From contig NZ_JAQTZU010000005.1 of the NCBI RefSeq assembly GCF_028687615.1, positions 107,691-171,690 on the forward strand: 64,000 nucleotides of DNA, read 5' to 3'. Origin of the DNA: Methylovulum sp. Its GTDB lineage: Bacteria > Pseudomonadota > Gammaproteobacteria > Methylococcales > Methylomonadaceae. The position numbers and the translations under genes were made by a program. Below are positions 37,659 through 46,987 of the stretch, one piece after another. Each line of letters opens with the position of its first letter. Positions within the stretch are counted from its first letter, which is position 1. The notes under the pieces are model-generated. The model had not been told where the DNA came from and did no database searches. It saw nothing but the letters and a program-made list of their open reading frames with translations.

Positions 37659-40306
37659 TGCGCGACGCAAGCCCCCAAACCACCTATTTAAAAGATTACA
37701 CGGTCCCTGAATATCTTATTCACAGCGTCGCGTTAAATTTTGTCCTGAATGAAGAACTGACCCACGTCACTTCGCGCCTTAGCTTAAGCCGTAATCCGGC
37801 GAGCGCCTCTATTGAAACGGCTTTGGTGCTGGCGGGTGAAAACCTCGGCTTGCAGCGTGTGGTCTTGAATGACGACGCGGAATTGGGGGAGGGCGATTAT
37901 CTGCAAACGCAAGATACTTTGACGATTTTCAACGTGCCGCAGCAACAGCCGTTCACGTTGACCATAGACAACACCATCAACCCGAAAACCAACACCGCCT
38001 TGGAAGGCTTGTACCTGTCCAACGGCATGTTATGCACACAATGTGAAGCCGAAGGTTTCCGCAAAATCACCTATTTTCTTGACCGTCCCGATGTGATGGC
38101 GAAATTCACCACCACATTGGTGGCGGACAAAATTCGTTATCCGGTACTGCTGTCCAACGGCAACAAAATCGCCCACAGCGATTTGCCCAACAACCAACAT
38201 TCGGTGACGTGGGAAGACCCGTTCAGCAAACCTTGCTACTTGTTCGCGTTGGTGGCGGGGCAATTGGAATGTTTGGAAGACCACTTCATTACCCAATCGG
38301 GCCGCGGCATTAGCTTGCAGATTTTTGTCGAGCCGCATGATCTGGACAAATGCGCCCATGCCATGCAGTCGCTGAAAAACGCCATGCGTTGGGACGAACA
38401 AGTTTACGGCTGTGAATACGATTTAGATTTGTACATGATCGTCGCCGTCAGCCATTTCAATATGGGCGCGATGGAAAACAAAGGCTTGAACGTGTTCAAC
38501 ACCAAGTTTGTGTTGGCCCGCCCCGACACCGCCACCGATTCCGATTATGAACATATCGAAGGCGTGATTGCCCACGAATATTTCCACAACTGGACCGGCA
38601 ACCGCATCACCTGCCGTGACTGGTTCCAGCTCAGTTTGAAAGAAGGCTTCACGGTGTTCCGCGACCAAGAGTTCACCGGCGACCGCACCTCCAAAGCCGT
38701 CAAACGCATTGAAGATGTCAATATGCTCCGCACCCGCCAGTTTGCCGAAGACGCCGGCCCTTTGGCGCATCCTATCCGTCCCGATGCCTACATCGAAATC
38801 AATAATTTCTACACCTTGACCGTGTACGAAAAAGGCGCGGAAGTCGTGCGCATGATCCACACTTTGCTGGGTGCGGAAGGTTTCCGCAAAGGCAGTGACT
38901 TGTATTTTGCCCGCCATGACGGACAAGCCGTGACTTGCGAAGATTTTGTCAAGGCGATGGAAGCCGCGAACACTGTCGATTTAAGCCAGTTCCGCCGCTG
39001 GTACAGCCAAGCCGGAACGCCCGTGTTGACGGTCAGCCATGCTTACAACGCCGCCGCGCAAACTTTGACGCTGAGCATCAAACAACATTGCCCGCCCACG
39101 CCAGGCCAAACCGTGAAAGAACCGCTGCATATCCCGGTTAAAGTGGGGCTGATTTATCCCGATGGCTCCATCGCGCCTTGCCAATTAGACGGCGGTGCGT
39201 CTGCCGATGAAGTGATTTTAGAATTGACCGAAGCCGAGCAAGATTTTGTCTTCACGGGCCTAACCGCTAATCCTGCCATTTCGGTGTTACGCGGTTTTTC
39301 TGCCCCCGTGAAATTGGTCATGGAGCGAAGTCTGGAAGAGCTGGCATTTTTGTTAAGCCATGACAGCGACACCTTCAACCGTTGGGAAGCAGGCCAGCAA
39401 TTGGTCGGGCAAGTCATCAGCGGCCTGATTGCCGATGTCCAAAACAACCGCGAATTACGCCTGGCCCCGATCATCATCGAAGCCTTTAGGCAAGTCCTAG
39501 CCCGGCCGTGGGAAGATTTATCCTACTTCTCGCTGTTACTGAGCTTGCCGTCGGAAACCTATCTGGCGGAACAAATGGAAGTCATCGACGTGGTCGCCAT
39601 CCACAAAGCGCGTGAGTTCGTCAAACTCACACTGGCCGAAAATTTGCAAAATGCCTTGCAAACGGTGTACTTGAATAATCATTGTGATGAATCCGGCAAG
39701 TTTGATGCCGGTGCGATAGGCCGCCGCCGCATCAAAAACACTTGCTTGAATTACCTGTGCAGCTTGGATGATCCGGCAATTAAAAACTGGGCGCACCAAC
39801 AATTTAAGACCGCCAAAAACATGACCGACCAAATGGCGGCCTTAAGCGTCATGGTCAACAACCCGCACTATGCCAGACGGCAATGCCTCGCCGATTTTTA
39901 CCAACAATGGCAACACGAAGCTTTGGTCATCGACAAATGGTTCGCCCTGCAAGCCTCCAGCCCCACGCCGGACACTTTCGCCACCGTGCAAGCCCTGATG
40001 AATCATCCGGCGTTTGACCTGGGCACACCCAACCGGGTGCGGGCCTTGATCGGCGCGTTCAGCCAAACCAACCCCTTGCATTTCCACGCCGCCAACGGCC
40101 AAGGCTACCAATTCCTCGCCGACCAGATCATCGCCCTTAATACGCTGAATCCGCAAGTCGCCTCCCGCATGATCAGCGCGTTGACCTCATGGCGACACTA
40201 CGACACGGGCCGCCAAGCCCTGATGACCGCGCAACTGGAGCGCATCATGTCCACCGAAGCAATTTCTAAAGATGTTTATGAGATTGCCAGCAAGAGTTTG
40301 GCCTAA
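37658..40306 (+). CDS. pepN: Aminopeptidase N
   Basis: 882 residues, M1 zinc metallopeptidase. The exopeptidase motif GAMENKGLNVF is followed by the zinc motif VIAHEYFHNWTGNR and the third ligand Glu in LKEGFTVFRDQEF. The length and the C-terminal helical domain agree with E. coli PepN. It starts one base into the DUF423 stop. Confidence 0.96.
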   Translation: MRDASPQTTYLKDYTVPEYLIHSVALNFVLNEELTHVTSRLSLSRNPASASIETALVLAGENLGLQRVVLNDDAELGEGDYLQTQDTLTIFNVPQQQPFTLTIDNTINPKTNTALEGLYLSNGMLCTQCEAEGFRKITYFLDRPDVMAKFTTTLVADKIRYPVLLSNGNKIAHSDLPNNQHSVTWEDPFSKPCYLFALVAGQLECLEDHFITQSGRGISLQIFVEPHDLDKCAHAMQSLKNAMRWDEQVYGCEYDLDLYMIVAVSHFNMGAMENKGLNVFNTKFVLARPDTATDSDYEHIEGVIAHEYFHNWTGNRITCRDWFQLSLKEGFTVFRDQEFTGDRTSKAVKRIEDVNMLRTRQFAEDAGPLAHPIRPDAYIEINNFYTLTVYEKGAEVVRMIHTLLGAEGFRKGSDLYFARHDGQAVTCEDFVKAMEAANTVDLSQFRRWYSQAGTPVLTVSHAYNAAAQTLTLSIKQHCPPTPGQTVKEPLHIPVKVGLIYPDGSIAPCQLDGGASADEVILELTEAEQDFVFTGLTANPAISVLRGFSAPVKLVMERSLEELAFLLSHDSDTFNRWEAGQQLVGQVISGLIADVQNNRELRLAPIIIEAFRQVLARPWEDLSYFSLLLSLPSETYLAEQMEVIDVVAIHKAREFVKLTLAENLQNALQTVYLNNHCDESGKFDAGAIGRRRIKNTCLNYLCSLDDPAIKNWAHQQFKTAKNMTDQMAALSVMVNNPHYARRQCLADFYQQWQHEALVIDKWFALQASSPTPDTFATVQALMNHPAFDLGTPNRVRALIGAFSQTNPLHFHAANGQGYQFLADQIIALNTLNPQVASRMISALTSWRHYDTGRQALMTAQLERIMSTEAISKDVYEIASKSLA

Positions 40307-40451
40307 AAATCATGGTAGACCGGAAACACCTATTCCCGCTTACCGCTCGAATAGGCTTATTCCGGCTTACAGGGTTACTGTTAATTTCGTTCGATTATAG
40401 GATGTTTGCCATCAAACTTGTGGGGTTCACAACAAAACCAAAATCCTTAGC

Positions 40452-40467
40452 TGTAACTTTTGTAACA
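40452..40467 (+). promoter_or_regulatory. NifA upstream activator site of nifB
   Basis: TGT-N10-ACA, sequence TGTAACTTTTGTAACA, exact match to the NifA consensus, 78 bases before the -24 element of nifB, a normal distance. Confidence 0.8.
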
Positions 40468-40529
40468 AAGCACTCTGTCACGAAAAATTATTTTCAATTA
40501 AATCAATAAGATAATTTTAAAATATCCCT

Positions 40530-40544
40530 TGGCACGGCCTGTGC
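40530..40544 (+). promoter_or_regulatory. Sigma-54 promoter of nifB
   Basis: TGGCACGGCCTGTGC: the -24 element TGGCAC is exact and GG-N10-GC spacing is kept; the -12 element reads GTGC instead of TTGC. It lies about 38 bases before the nifB start. Confidence 0.85.
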
Positions 40545-40581
40545 ATTATCTCTTGAAAATGTCACTAACGAGGCCATCACC

Positions 40582-42072
40582 ATGCAATTACCCGTATTAA
40601 ATGAAGCCCCTGCGGCAAAAGGCGGCTGCTCTGCCAGCTCTTGCGGTACCACCGACAACCAAATGGACACGCTGCCCGATTCGATCCGGGAAAAAGTCCA
40701 GAACCATCCGTGTTACTCCGAAGACGCACATCATTATTTTGCGCGTATGCACGTTGCGGTGGCGCCGGCTTGTAACATCCAATGCCATTACTGCAACCGG
40801 AAATACGATTGCGCTAACGAATCACGCCCTGGCGTGGTCTCGGAATTGTTGACCCCGGATCAAGCCGTCAAGAAAACGATGGCCGTGGCGGCGACGATTC
40901 CGCAAATGACGGTGTTGGGTATTGCAGGGCCTGGCGATCCATTAGCCAATCCCGAACGCACGTTTGAAACTTTCCGCCGTTTGAGCGAAGAAGCACCGGA
41001 CATTAAATTGTGCGTATCGACTAATGGCCTGGCTTTGCCGGATGCCGTGGAAGAGTTGTCGAAACACAATATCGACCATGTCACCATCACCATCAACTGC
41101 GTGGACCCTGAAATCGGCGCGAAGATTTATCCGTGGATTTTCTGGAACAATAAGCGCATCAAGGGCAAAAAAGCCGCGAAGATTCTGATCGACCAGCAAC
41201 AAAAAGGTTTGGAGATGCTGATTGCCAAAGGCATACTGGTCAAGGTCAATTCGGTGATGATTCCGGGTGTCAACGACCAGCATTTGGCGGAAGTCAGCCG
41301 TGTCGTCAAATCCAAAGGCGCGTTTTTGCATAATGTTATGCCGCTGATTGCCGAAGCTGAACACGGTACGTTCTACGGTGTGATGGGCCAACGCGGGCCG
41401 ACTCCCGATGAATTGCAAGACCTGCAAGATAGCTGTTCCGGCGACATGAACATGATGCGCCATTGCCGCCAGTGCCGTGCCGATGCGGTGGGCTTGCTCG
41501 GTGAAGATCGCGGCGATGAATTTACGATTGATAAAATCGAAGAAATGGACATCGACTATTCGGCGGCGATGGAAAAACGCAAAGTCATCCATCAGGCGAT
41601 CCAGGAAGAAATGGACAGCAAACGCTTGGAAAAGGCCGCCAAAGTTGAGCAGTTTAAAGCTGAGCCTAAATTATCAACACGTCCCGTGCTGATGGCGGTG
41701 GCTACCGCCGGACAGGGATTGATCAACGTCCATTTCGGTCACGCCAAAGAGTTCTTGATTTACGAAGCTTCGCCGGATGGTGTGCGCTTTATCAGCCACC
41801 GCAAAGCCGACCAATATTGTGGCGGCGACAGCACTTGCGGCGATGGCGAAAGTGTCCTGCAACAAACCGTCCGTGCTTTGGCGGGTTGTGAAGCGGTGTT
41901 GTGTTCCAAAGTCGGCTACGAGCCGTGGGACATGCTGGAAGCGGCGGGCATTATGCCGAACGGTGAACATGCGATGGAGCCGATTGAAGACGCGGTCTTG
42001 GCGGTTTACAAGGAAATGGCGGCGGCCGGCAAGTTGGACGACAAAGTAGAAGCGATTAGGGCGAGTGCATAA
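40582..42072 (+). CDS. nifB: Nitrogenase cofactor biosynthesis radical SAM protein NifB
   Basis: Makes NifB-co, the 8Fe-9S-C precursor of FeMo-co. The 496 residues have a Cys-rich N-terminus (GCSASSCG), the radical SAM motif CNIQCHYC near residue 70, GPGDPLANP, and a conserved cysteine pair CRQCRADAVG near residue 296. The C-terminal domain (about residues 370-480) is of NifX type, with NVHFGHAKEFLIYE. The start follows the sigma-54 promoter. It opens nifB-fdxN-nifO. Confidence 0.97.
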   Translation: MQLPVLNEAPAAKGGCSASSCGTTDNQMDTLPDSIREKVQNHPCYSEDAHHYFARMHVAVAPACNIQCHYCNRKYDCANESRPGVVSELLTPDQAVKKTMAVAATIPQMTVLGIAGPGDPLANPERTFETFRRLSEEAPDIKLCVSTNGLALPDAVEELSKHNIDHVTITINCVDPEIGAKIYPWIFWNNKRIKGKKAAKILIDQQQKGLEMLIAKGILVKVNSVMIPGVNDQHLAEVSRVVKSKGAFLHNVMPLIAEAEHGTFYGVMGQRGPTPDELQDLQDSCSGDMNMMRHCRQCRADAVGLLGEDRGDEFTIDKIEEMDIDYSAAMEKRKVIHQAIQEEMDSKRLEKAAKVEQFKAEPKLSTRPVLMAVATAGQGLINVHFGHAKEFLIYEASPDGVRFISHRKADQYCGGDSTCGDGESVLQQTVRALAGCEAVLCSKVGYEPWDMLEAAGIMPNGEHAMEPIEDAVLAVYKEMAAAGKLDDKVEAIRASA

Positions 42073-42195
42073 ATAAGTTGTTGTTTTGTGTAGTGTGGTT
42101 GGGTGTAGGGGGTAAGTTGGGCCGCCATGATGTGACGGCCCAACATGCCGCTACAGTTAATCGGTGAACCACATCCTAGCTTCCAGGAGTTTGTC

Positions 42196-42474
42196 ATGGC
42201 AGTAAAAATTATTGAGACTTGCGTGAATTGTTTTGCTTGCGAGCCGGTTTGTCCAAGTAAGGCGATTTACGAAGCCAAACCGCATTTTAAGGTCAACCCG
42301 AATAAATGCACCGAATGCGAAGGTGATTATCCGGTGTTCCAATGCGCGAGCATCTGCCCGATTGAGGGCGCGATTTTGAATTCTTTGGGCGAAGCGGTCA
42401 ACCCGCCTGGCTCGCTGACAGGCATTCCGCCGGAACGCATGGCGGAAGCGATGGCTGAGTTACAGTCCCATTAA
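42196..42474 (+). CDS. fdxN: 4Fe-4S ferredoxin, FdxN-like
   Basis: 92 residues from the ATG at 42196 with AGGAG at 42185. Two cluster motifs are seen: CVNCFACEPVCP, and the longer-spaced CTECEGDYPVFQCASICP, typical of the nifB-linked ferredoxin, which supplies electrons to NifB. The gene sits between nifB and nifO as in Azotobacter. Confidence 0.9.
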   Translation: MAVKIIETCVNCFACEPVCPSKAIYEAKPHFKVNPNKCTECEGDYPVFQCASICPIEGAILNSLGEAVNPPGSLTGIPPERMAEAMAELQSH

Positions 42475-42488
42475 TTGAGGACATCCTG

Positions 42489-42911
42489 ATGGCTACGGTT
42501 TATTTTTACGAAAAACCCGGCTGCATAAACAACACCCGGCAAAAACAATTGTTAGTGGCGGCGGGCCATCAGGTTGAAGCCAGGAATTTATTGACCGAAA
42601 GCTGGGATGCCGGGCGTTTACGGGCATTTTTTGGCGGTCTGCCGGTACGCGATTGGTTTAATTACAGCGCACCGGCGATTAAATACGGTGAAGTTGGGCC
42701 AGATAAGCTTGGTGAACAAGAAGCCTTGGTGTTGATGCTGGCGGAGCCATTGTTAATCCGTCGTCCGTTAATGCAGGTTGGCGATAGTTTGATGGCTGGT
42801 TTTGACCAACAAAAAGTGGATGCTTGGATAGGTTTGGCTAAAACCGAAGCGGCTACAGATTTGGAAACGTGTCCCAGAACACTTGCCCAAGCAAGTTGCA
42901 GCCATGAGTAA
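42489..42911 (+). CDS. nifO: Nitrogenase-associated ArsC/Spx-like protein NifO
   Basis: 140 residues of the ArsC-like thioredoxin-fold family: YFYEKPGCINNTRQKQLL has the CXXN variant of the active-site Cys, followed by AFFGGLPVRDWFN. It matches the nif-cluster NifO class in length and position (nifB-fdxN-nifO). In Azotobacter NifO affects molybdenum partition between nitrogenase and nitrate reductase. It overlaps the next gene by 8 bases. Confidence 0.88.
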   Translation: MATVYFYEKPGCINNTRQKQLLVAAGHQVEARNLLTESWDAGRLRAFFGGLPVRDWFNYSAPAIKYGEVGPDKLGEQEALVLMLAEPLLIRRPLMQVGDSLMAGFDQQKVDAWIGLAKTEAATDLETCPRTLAQASCSHE

Positions 42912-44187
42912 GCCGCCGGTATTAAATCTTAATGGCATACCGCAAGCTGTTGCCTTATCGGAGCGGGTGCATTGGGTCGGTGCTTTAGACCCGAATTTAC
43001 GCACCTTTGACATCATTTTAAAAACGGCTAACGGTACGACGTACAACGCTTATGTCGTCAGGGGCAGTGAAGGCGTGGCTGTGGTTGACACGGTCAAGGA
43101 AGCCTATGCCAATGATTTTTTTACCCGTTTGGAGTCGGTCGCCCGTTATGACGAGATTAAAGTCATCGTCTTGAACCATCTGGAACCTGACCATACCGGC
43201 GCGTTACCGGAGCTGATGCGCCGTGCGCCGCAAGCCTGCGTCTATATTTCCCAGAAAGCGCAATCCATGCTCAAGGCTTTGTTAAAACAGGATGAATTTG
43301 CTTATACGCCGGTCATGACAGGCGACCAAGTCTCCTTGGGCGACCGCAGTCTGGAGTTTCTGCATACCCCGTATTTACATTGGCCGGATACCCAATGCAC
43401 TTATTTGCCGGAAGAAAAGATACTCTTTTCCGGCGATGTGTTTGGCTGCCATTTTTGCGACAGCCGTTTGTTCAACGACGAAGTCGGCGATTTCCGTTTC
43501 TCGTTTGAATATTACTACGCCCACATCATGCGGCCGTTTAAAGAATATGTGAACCGGGCCTTGGATTTGGTCGAGCCGTTGCTGCCGGTGCAAAAAATCT
43601 TGCCGGCGCATGGCCCGTTATTGCGTGACCAACCGCAACGCTATGTACAGCGTTATCGGGAATTATCAAGTTCCGCCTTACAAAGCGAAATCAGTGCCGG
43701 CGAAAAAACCCTGCTGATTTTTTATATCAGTTCCTACGGCAACACGCGGCGGATGGCGGAAGCCATCTATGAAGGCGCGATGGCGGTGGAACATGTGCGC
43801 GTTTCCCTGTATGACCTGGAAGGCAGCGAAATCGCCCCGTTTGTCGATCTAATTGAAGGCGCGGACGGCATTATGTTCGGCACCCCCACCATCAACGGCG
43901 ATGCGGTCAAACCCGTGTGGGATTTGCTGTCGTCATTGGCCGTCGTCAATCTTAAATCCAAACTGGGTGGCGTGTTCGGTTCTTATGGCTGGACGGGGGA
44001 GGGCGTGAAAATGGTTGAAGACCGCTTGCGTGGTCTCAAGTTGCGTGTGCCGATTCCTGGCATACGCATCAAGCTAATACCGACAGAAGAAGAAATCCAG
44101 CTCTGTTGGCAATTCGGTCATGATATTGCATTGGACTTAATGGGTATAAGACCATCCAAAGTGATAGATATGGCAGATTTGGCGTAA
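42904..44187 (+). CDS. Family A flavodiiron protein
   Basis: 427 residues from the ATG at 42904, overlapping nifO. The N-terminal metallo-beta-lactamase-like domain carries the diiron ligands (NHLEPDHTGALPE near residue 97, with HSPYLH-like HTPYLHWPDT and SGDVFGCHF), and the C-terminal half is a flavodoxin domain starting FYISSYGNTRRMAEAI. No rubredoxin or NADH oxidase domain is fused. Such proteins reduce oxygen to water or NO to N2O. Its place inside the nif operon suggests oxygen removal near nitrogenase or electron transfer; this is inference. Confidence 0.88.
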   Translation: MSKPPVLNLNGIPQAVALSERVHWVGALDPNLRTFDIILKTANGTTYNAYVVRGSEGVAVVDTVKEAYANDFFTRLESVARYDEIKVIVLNHLEPDHTGALPELMRRAPQACVYISQKAQSMLKALLKQDEFAYTPVMTGDQVSLGDRSLEFLHTPYLHWPDTQCTYLPEEKILFSGDVFGCHFCDSRLFNDEVGDFRFSFEYYYAHIMRPFKEYVNRALDLVEPLLPVQKILPAHGPLLRDQPQRYVQRYRELSSSALQSEISAGEKTLLIFYISSYGNTRRMAEAIYEGAMAVEHVRVSLYDLEGSEIAPFVDLIEGADGIMFGTPTINGDAVKPVWDLLSSLAVVNLKSKLGGVFGSYGWTGEGVKMVEDRLRGLKLRVPIPGIRIKLIPTEEEIQLCWQFGHDIALDLMGIRPSKVIDMADLA

Positions 44188-44372
44188 TTGGATATAAGCA
44201 CATAAAATCTAGGGTAGGAAGCGCGTAGCATTTCAAACTTGAATATCGAAGAGTTTGAAAAGGATGCGCATTTATGCCCCAGAGGGTACAGCGTATCCTA
44301 CATCTGCTTTGCCAGCTTTCAAACCGGCATACCAGAAATAATTTTAATAACCCCCCCCCAATAGGAGTTTAA

Positions 44373-44663
<291 letters not shown>

Positions 44664-44688
44664 TAAAACACACACTTAGGAGCAAATC

Positions 44689-45039
44689 ATGGCATTAGTC
44701 ACCTTTTCAAACCCTGAATACCGCGACAAAACTGTCTATGCGGTCGCGGGCAGCCACACCCAAACGCTGTTAAAACTGGCCCGTGAGAACAAAATCCCCA
44801 TCAATTTTGAATGCGAAGATGGCGAATGCGGCACTTGCTTGGTTAAAGTGAGCAGTGTCGATAAAAAACTCGAACGCATGGGCGGTACATTGACGGAAAA
44901 AGAAAAAGCCGTGTTAAGGCAATGCGGCAAAATGGGCAAGGAAGAACTGGAGCAAGTGATCGTCGATGACTTGCCGCCACCTTGGCGTTTGGCTTGCCAA
45001 ATGATCGTCAGGGACGAAGACATACTGGTCGAATATTAA
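44689..45039 (+). CDS. FeSII (Shethna protein II)-like 2Fe-2S protein
   Basis: 116 residues. The cluster motif FECEDGECGTCLVKV and the tail DLPPPWRLACQMIVRDEDILVEY (seen as DLPPPWRLACQ and DEDILVE) are strikingly close to what I recall of Azotobacter FeSII, the protein that forms a protective complex with nitrogenase during oxygen stress. The internal lysine-rich LTEKEKAVLRQCGK region is also like it. It lies beside other nif genes, which fits. The comparison rests on memory and needs an alignment; a plain ferredoxin is the alternative. Confidence 0.75.
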   Translation: MALVTFSNPEYRDKTVYAVAGSHTQTLLKLARENKIPINFECEDGECGTCLVKVSSVDKKLERMGGTLTEKEKAVLRQCGKMGKEELEQVIVDDLPPPWRLACQMIVRDEDILVEY

Positions 45040-45041
45040 CC

Positions 45042-45617
45042 ATGTCCGCCGTCCTCCGACTCCAGGATAACCGGGAACAGCTCTATGCCTGGTTAAAACC
45101 CGAAACTAGGGTTACTCCCAATCATGAATGGCTGGCTTGCATACTAGCCAGTTGGTGTGACGGGCAGGGCATGTTGCCCGATTACCTGGGGTTGGAGAGC
45201 GGGCAGTTTAAAGTTTTAAGCTACCATTTTTTCCCCGGCGTCCAGCTTCCAGAACAAGCCCCATCGGGCAGCGTATTGGATTTTAGCCGGATGCTGGAAA
45301 AAGACGATTTGGTGAACCTGCTCAAACGCTACAGCAAACTGGAAACGCCAGAAACCGATTGGATGATAGCCATCATCGTCGCCGGCTGTTTGGGCAACGA
45401 CCATCTCTGGCAAGACCTGGGGCTGTGGTCGCGCTCGCAGCTCAGTGCGATGTTGCACTACAATTTCCCCGAACTCGCCGCCAAAAATGACAAAAACATG
45501 AAGTGGAAAAAGTTCTTGTACAAACAACTTTGCGAGGAGGAAGGCATTTACATCTGCCGTGCGCCTTCGTGTGAGGTTTGTATTGATTATCCTAAATGTT
45601 TTGGTGCTGAAGGGTAG
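45042..45617 (+). CDS. nifQ: Nitrogenase molybdenum-handling protein NifQ
   Basis: 191 residues from the ATG at 45042. The C-terminal metal-binding motif C-X4-C-X2-C-X5-C, CRAPSCEVCIDYPKC, is diagnostic of NifQ, which carries a Mo-Fe-S cluster to NifEN/NifH. The start lies three bases after the FeSII stop, so coupling is likely. The 3' end overlaps the converging methyltransferase gene by 26 bases, so that gene has intruded right to the nifQ end. Confidence 0.93.
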   Translation: MSAVLRLQDNREQLYAWLKPETRVTPNHEWLACILASWCDGQGMLPDYLGLESGQFKVLSYHFFPGVQLPEQAPSGSVLDFSRMLEKDDLVNLLKRYSKLETPETDWMIAIIVAGCLGNDHLWQDLGLWSRSQLSAMLHYNFPELAAKNDKNMKWKKFLYKQLCEEEGIYICRAPSCEVCIDYPKCFGAEG

Positions 45618-46875
45618 CATCGCAACAAGCCATTATTACTTTTTCTTCGAGCTGTTGGTTGTAATAACCGTTCAGCGTCCGAACAATCGCCCTACCCATC
45701 GCCTCAGCAAGATTCACGGGGACGGCATTGCCTATTTGTGCATACTGGGAAGTCAGGGAGCCTGCGAACTCCCAATCGTCGGTAAAGGTTTGGATTCTGG
45801 CGTATTCCCTTACGGTAAAAGGCCGGGTTTCTTCGGGATGGCATCTTTCTGTCTGTTTTTGGGCAGGGGCGCAGGTCAGTGTCAAACACGGTTCATCCCA
45901 AGAAATACGCCTCGCCATCCCCGTTTTCCCGCCGCTCAAATGGAAAGAGCCTTTCATATAAGATTTTTGCAGTTCCATCGGTAAATCACGCCAATACCCG
46001 CCAGGTGGGATCAGGGCCATGATTTCCCGCTTGTCTTTTGGATAGGCTTGCCCAGGCGACAATGGCACGTCCGTTGCAAAAAGCCGGCCTTTTTTTAAGG
46101 CATCCCTCAGGGTAAAAATGTCTTTGCTCTCCACAGGCCATTCAAAATTAAGCCCCGCGCCTTTTTTCAAGCCAACAATAAACACCCGTTCCCGTTTTTG
46201 TGGTACCCGATAAAAAATCGCCTTTAATAGACGTGGCGGAACAATGTTGTAACCGAGTTCATCCAGCACGGAAATCATCCCTTCAATGGTTTTGCCATCT
46301 TGATGTTGCAACAGTCCCCTGACATTTTCGGCGATACAAATGAGCGGCTGGATTTCTTTTACGGCTCTGGCGAATTCAAAAAACAACGTGCCTCTGGCGT
46401 CTTCAAACCCCAAGCGTTTGCCGGCAAAGGAAAAGGCTTGGCAAGGAAAGCCCCCCGTCAGCACATCCACTTTACCCGCATAAGGCGTAAAATCAATTGC
46501 CGCGACATCGCCTTCAAGCACTTGCCATTCGGGGCGGTTTAACCTCAACGTCGCACAGGCGTTTTTATCAATTTCCGAAAGGAGCAGGTTCGATAACCCT
46601 GCTTTTTCTAAGCCAAGCGCGAGTCCTCCCGCGCCTGCAAACAATTCGATGGCGTTGTATTTTCTTAAAGGAGGTTCTATTGTCTGTTCATCCGATGCGT
46701 TGAACAGGAAACCAATTTTTTCAAATTGTTCCAAGTCACGGGATTTATAGACACGGTAATTGTTGATGGGGTGTCTTACCGGAGTCAGCTTGCCCGATTT
46801 GTCCCAACGTCTTAACGTTTCTTTAGTGGTTCCGAGCATATCGGCAACTTCAGATAAGGAATAAAAGGCTTTCAT
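45592..46875 (-). CDS. DNA cytosine-5 methyltransferase with N-terminal MerR-like HTH
   Basis: 427 residues. An N-terminal MerR-type helix-turn-helix (YSLSEVADMLGTTKETLRRWDKSGKL, residues about 5-30) precedes the C5-methyltransferase. Motif I is IELFAGAGGLALGLE, motif IV GGFPCQAFSFAGKR with the catalytic Cys, motif VI IAENVRGLL, motif VIII VPQKRERVFIVG and motif X SQYAQIGNAVPVNLAEAMG. The target sequence is unknown. A divergent, frameshifted restriction endonuclease gene (46988) makes this a decayed R-M pair; the methyltransferase seems intact. It intrudes into the nif region, between nifQ and nifE. Confidence 0.92.
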   Translation of the reverse strand: MKAFYSLSEVADMLGTTKETLRRWDKSGKLTPVRHPINNYRVYKSRDLEQFEKIGFLFNASDEQTIEPPLRKYNAIELFAGAGGLALGLEKAGLSNLLLSEIDKNACATLRLNRPEWQVLEGDVAAIDFTPYAGKVDVLTGGFPCQAFSFAGKRLGFEDARGTLFFEFARAVKEIQPLICIAENVRGLLQHQDGKTIEGMISVLDELGYNIVPPRLLKAIFYRVPQKRERVFIVGLKKGAGLNFEWPVESKDIFTLRDALKKGRLFATDVPLSPGQAYPKDKREIMALIPPGGYWRDLPMELQKSYMKGSFHLSGGKTGMARRISWDEPCLTLTCAPAQKQTERCHPEETRPFTVREYARIQTFTDDWEFAGSLTSQYAQIGNAVPVNLAEAMGRAIVRTLNGYYNQQLEEKVIMACCDATLQHQNI

Positions 46876-46911
46876 AAATAACCATGTGTAATGTTGTTGT
46901 ATAGGTTATTT
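46876..46911. promoter_or_regulatory. Possible operator for the HTH-fused methyltransferase
   Basis: AAATAACC (46876-46883) and GGTTATTT (46904-46911) form an inverted repeat immediately before the methyltransferase start, in the region shared with the divergent endonuclease gene. Autoregulation by the fused HTH is inference. Confidence 0.4.
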
Positions 46912-46987
46912 TATTGGAGTCTGTGAATTTGTGTTCGGCTATTTTCATGCCAAAATCACCTTAACTTAAACAACCGCAAGATTAATT

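Noticed and set aside
40942..41592. 216-codon open frame on the minus strand
   Set aside because: It is antisense to nifB, which is certain from its radical SAM motif.
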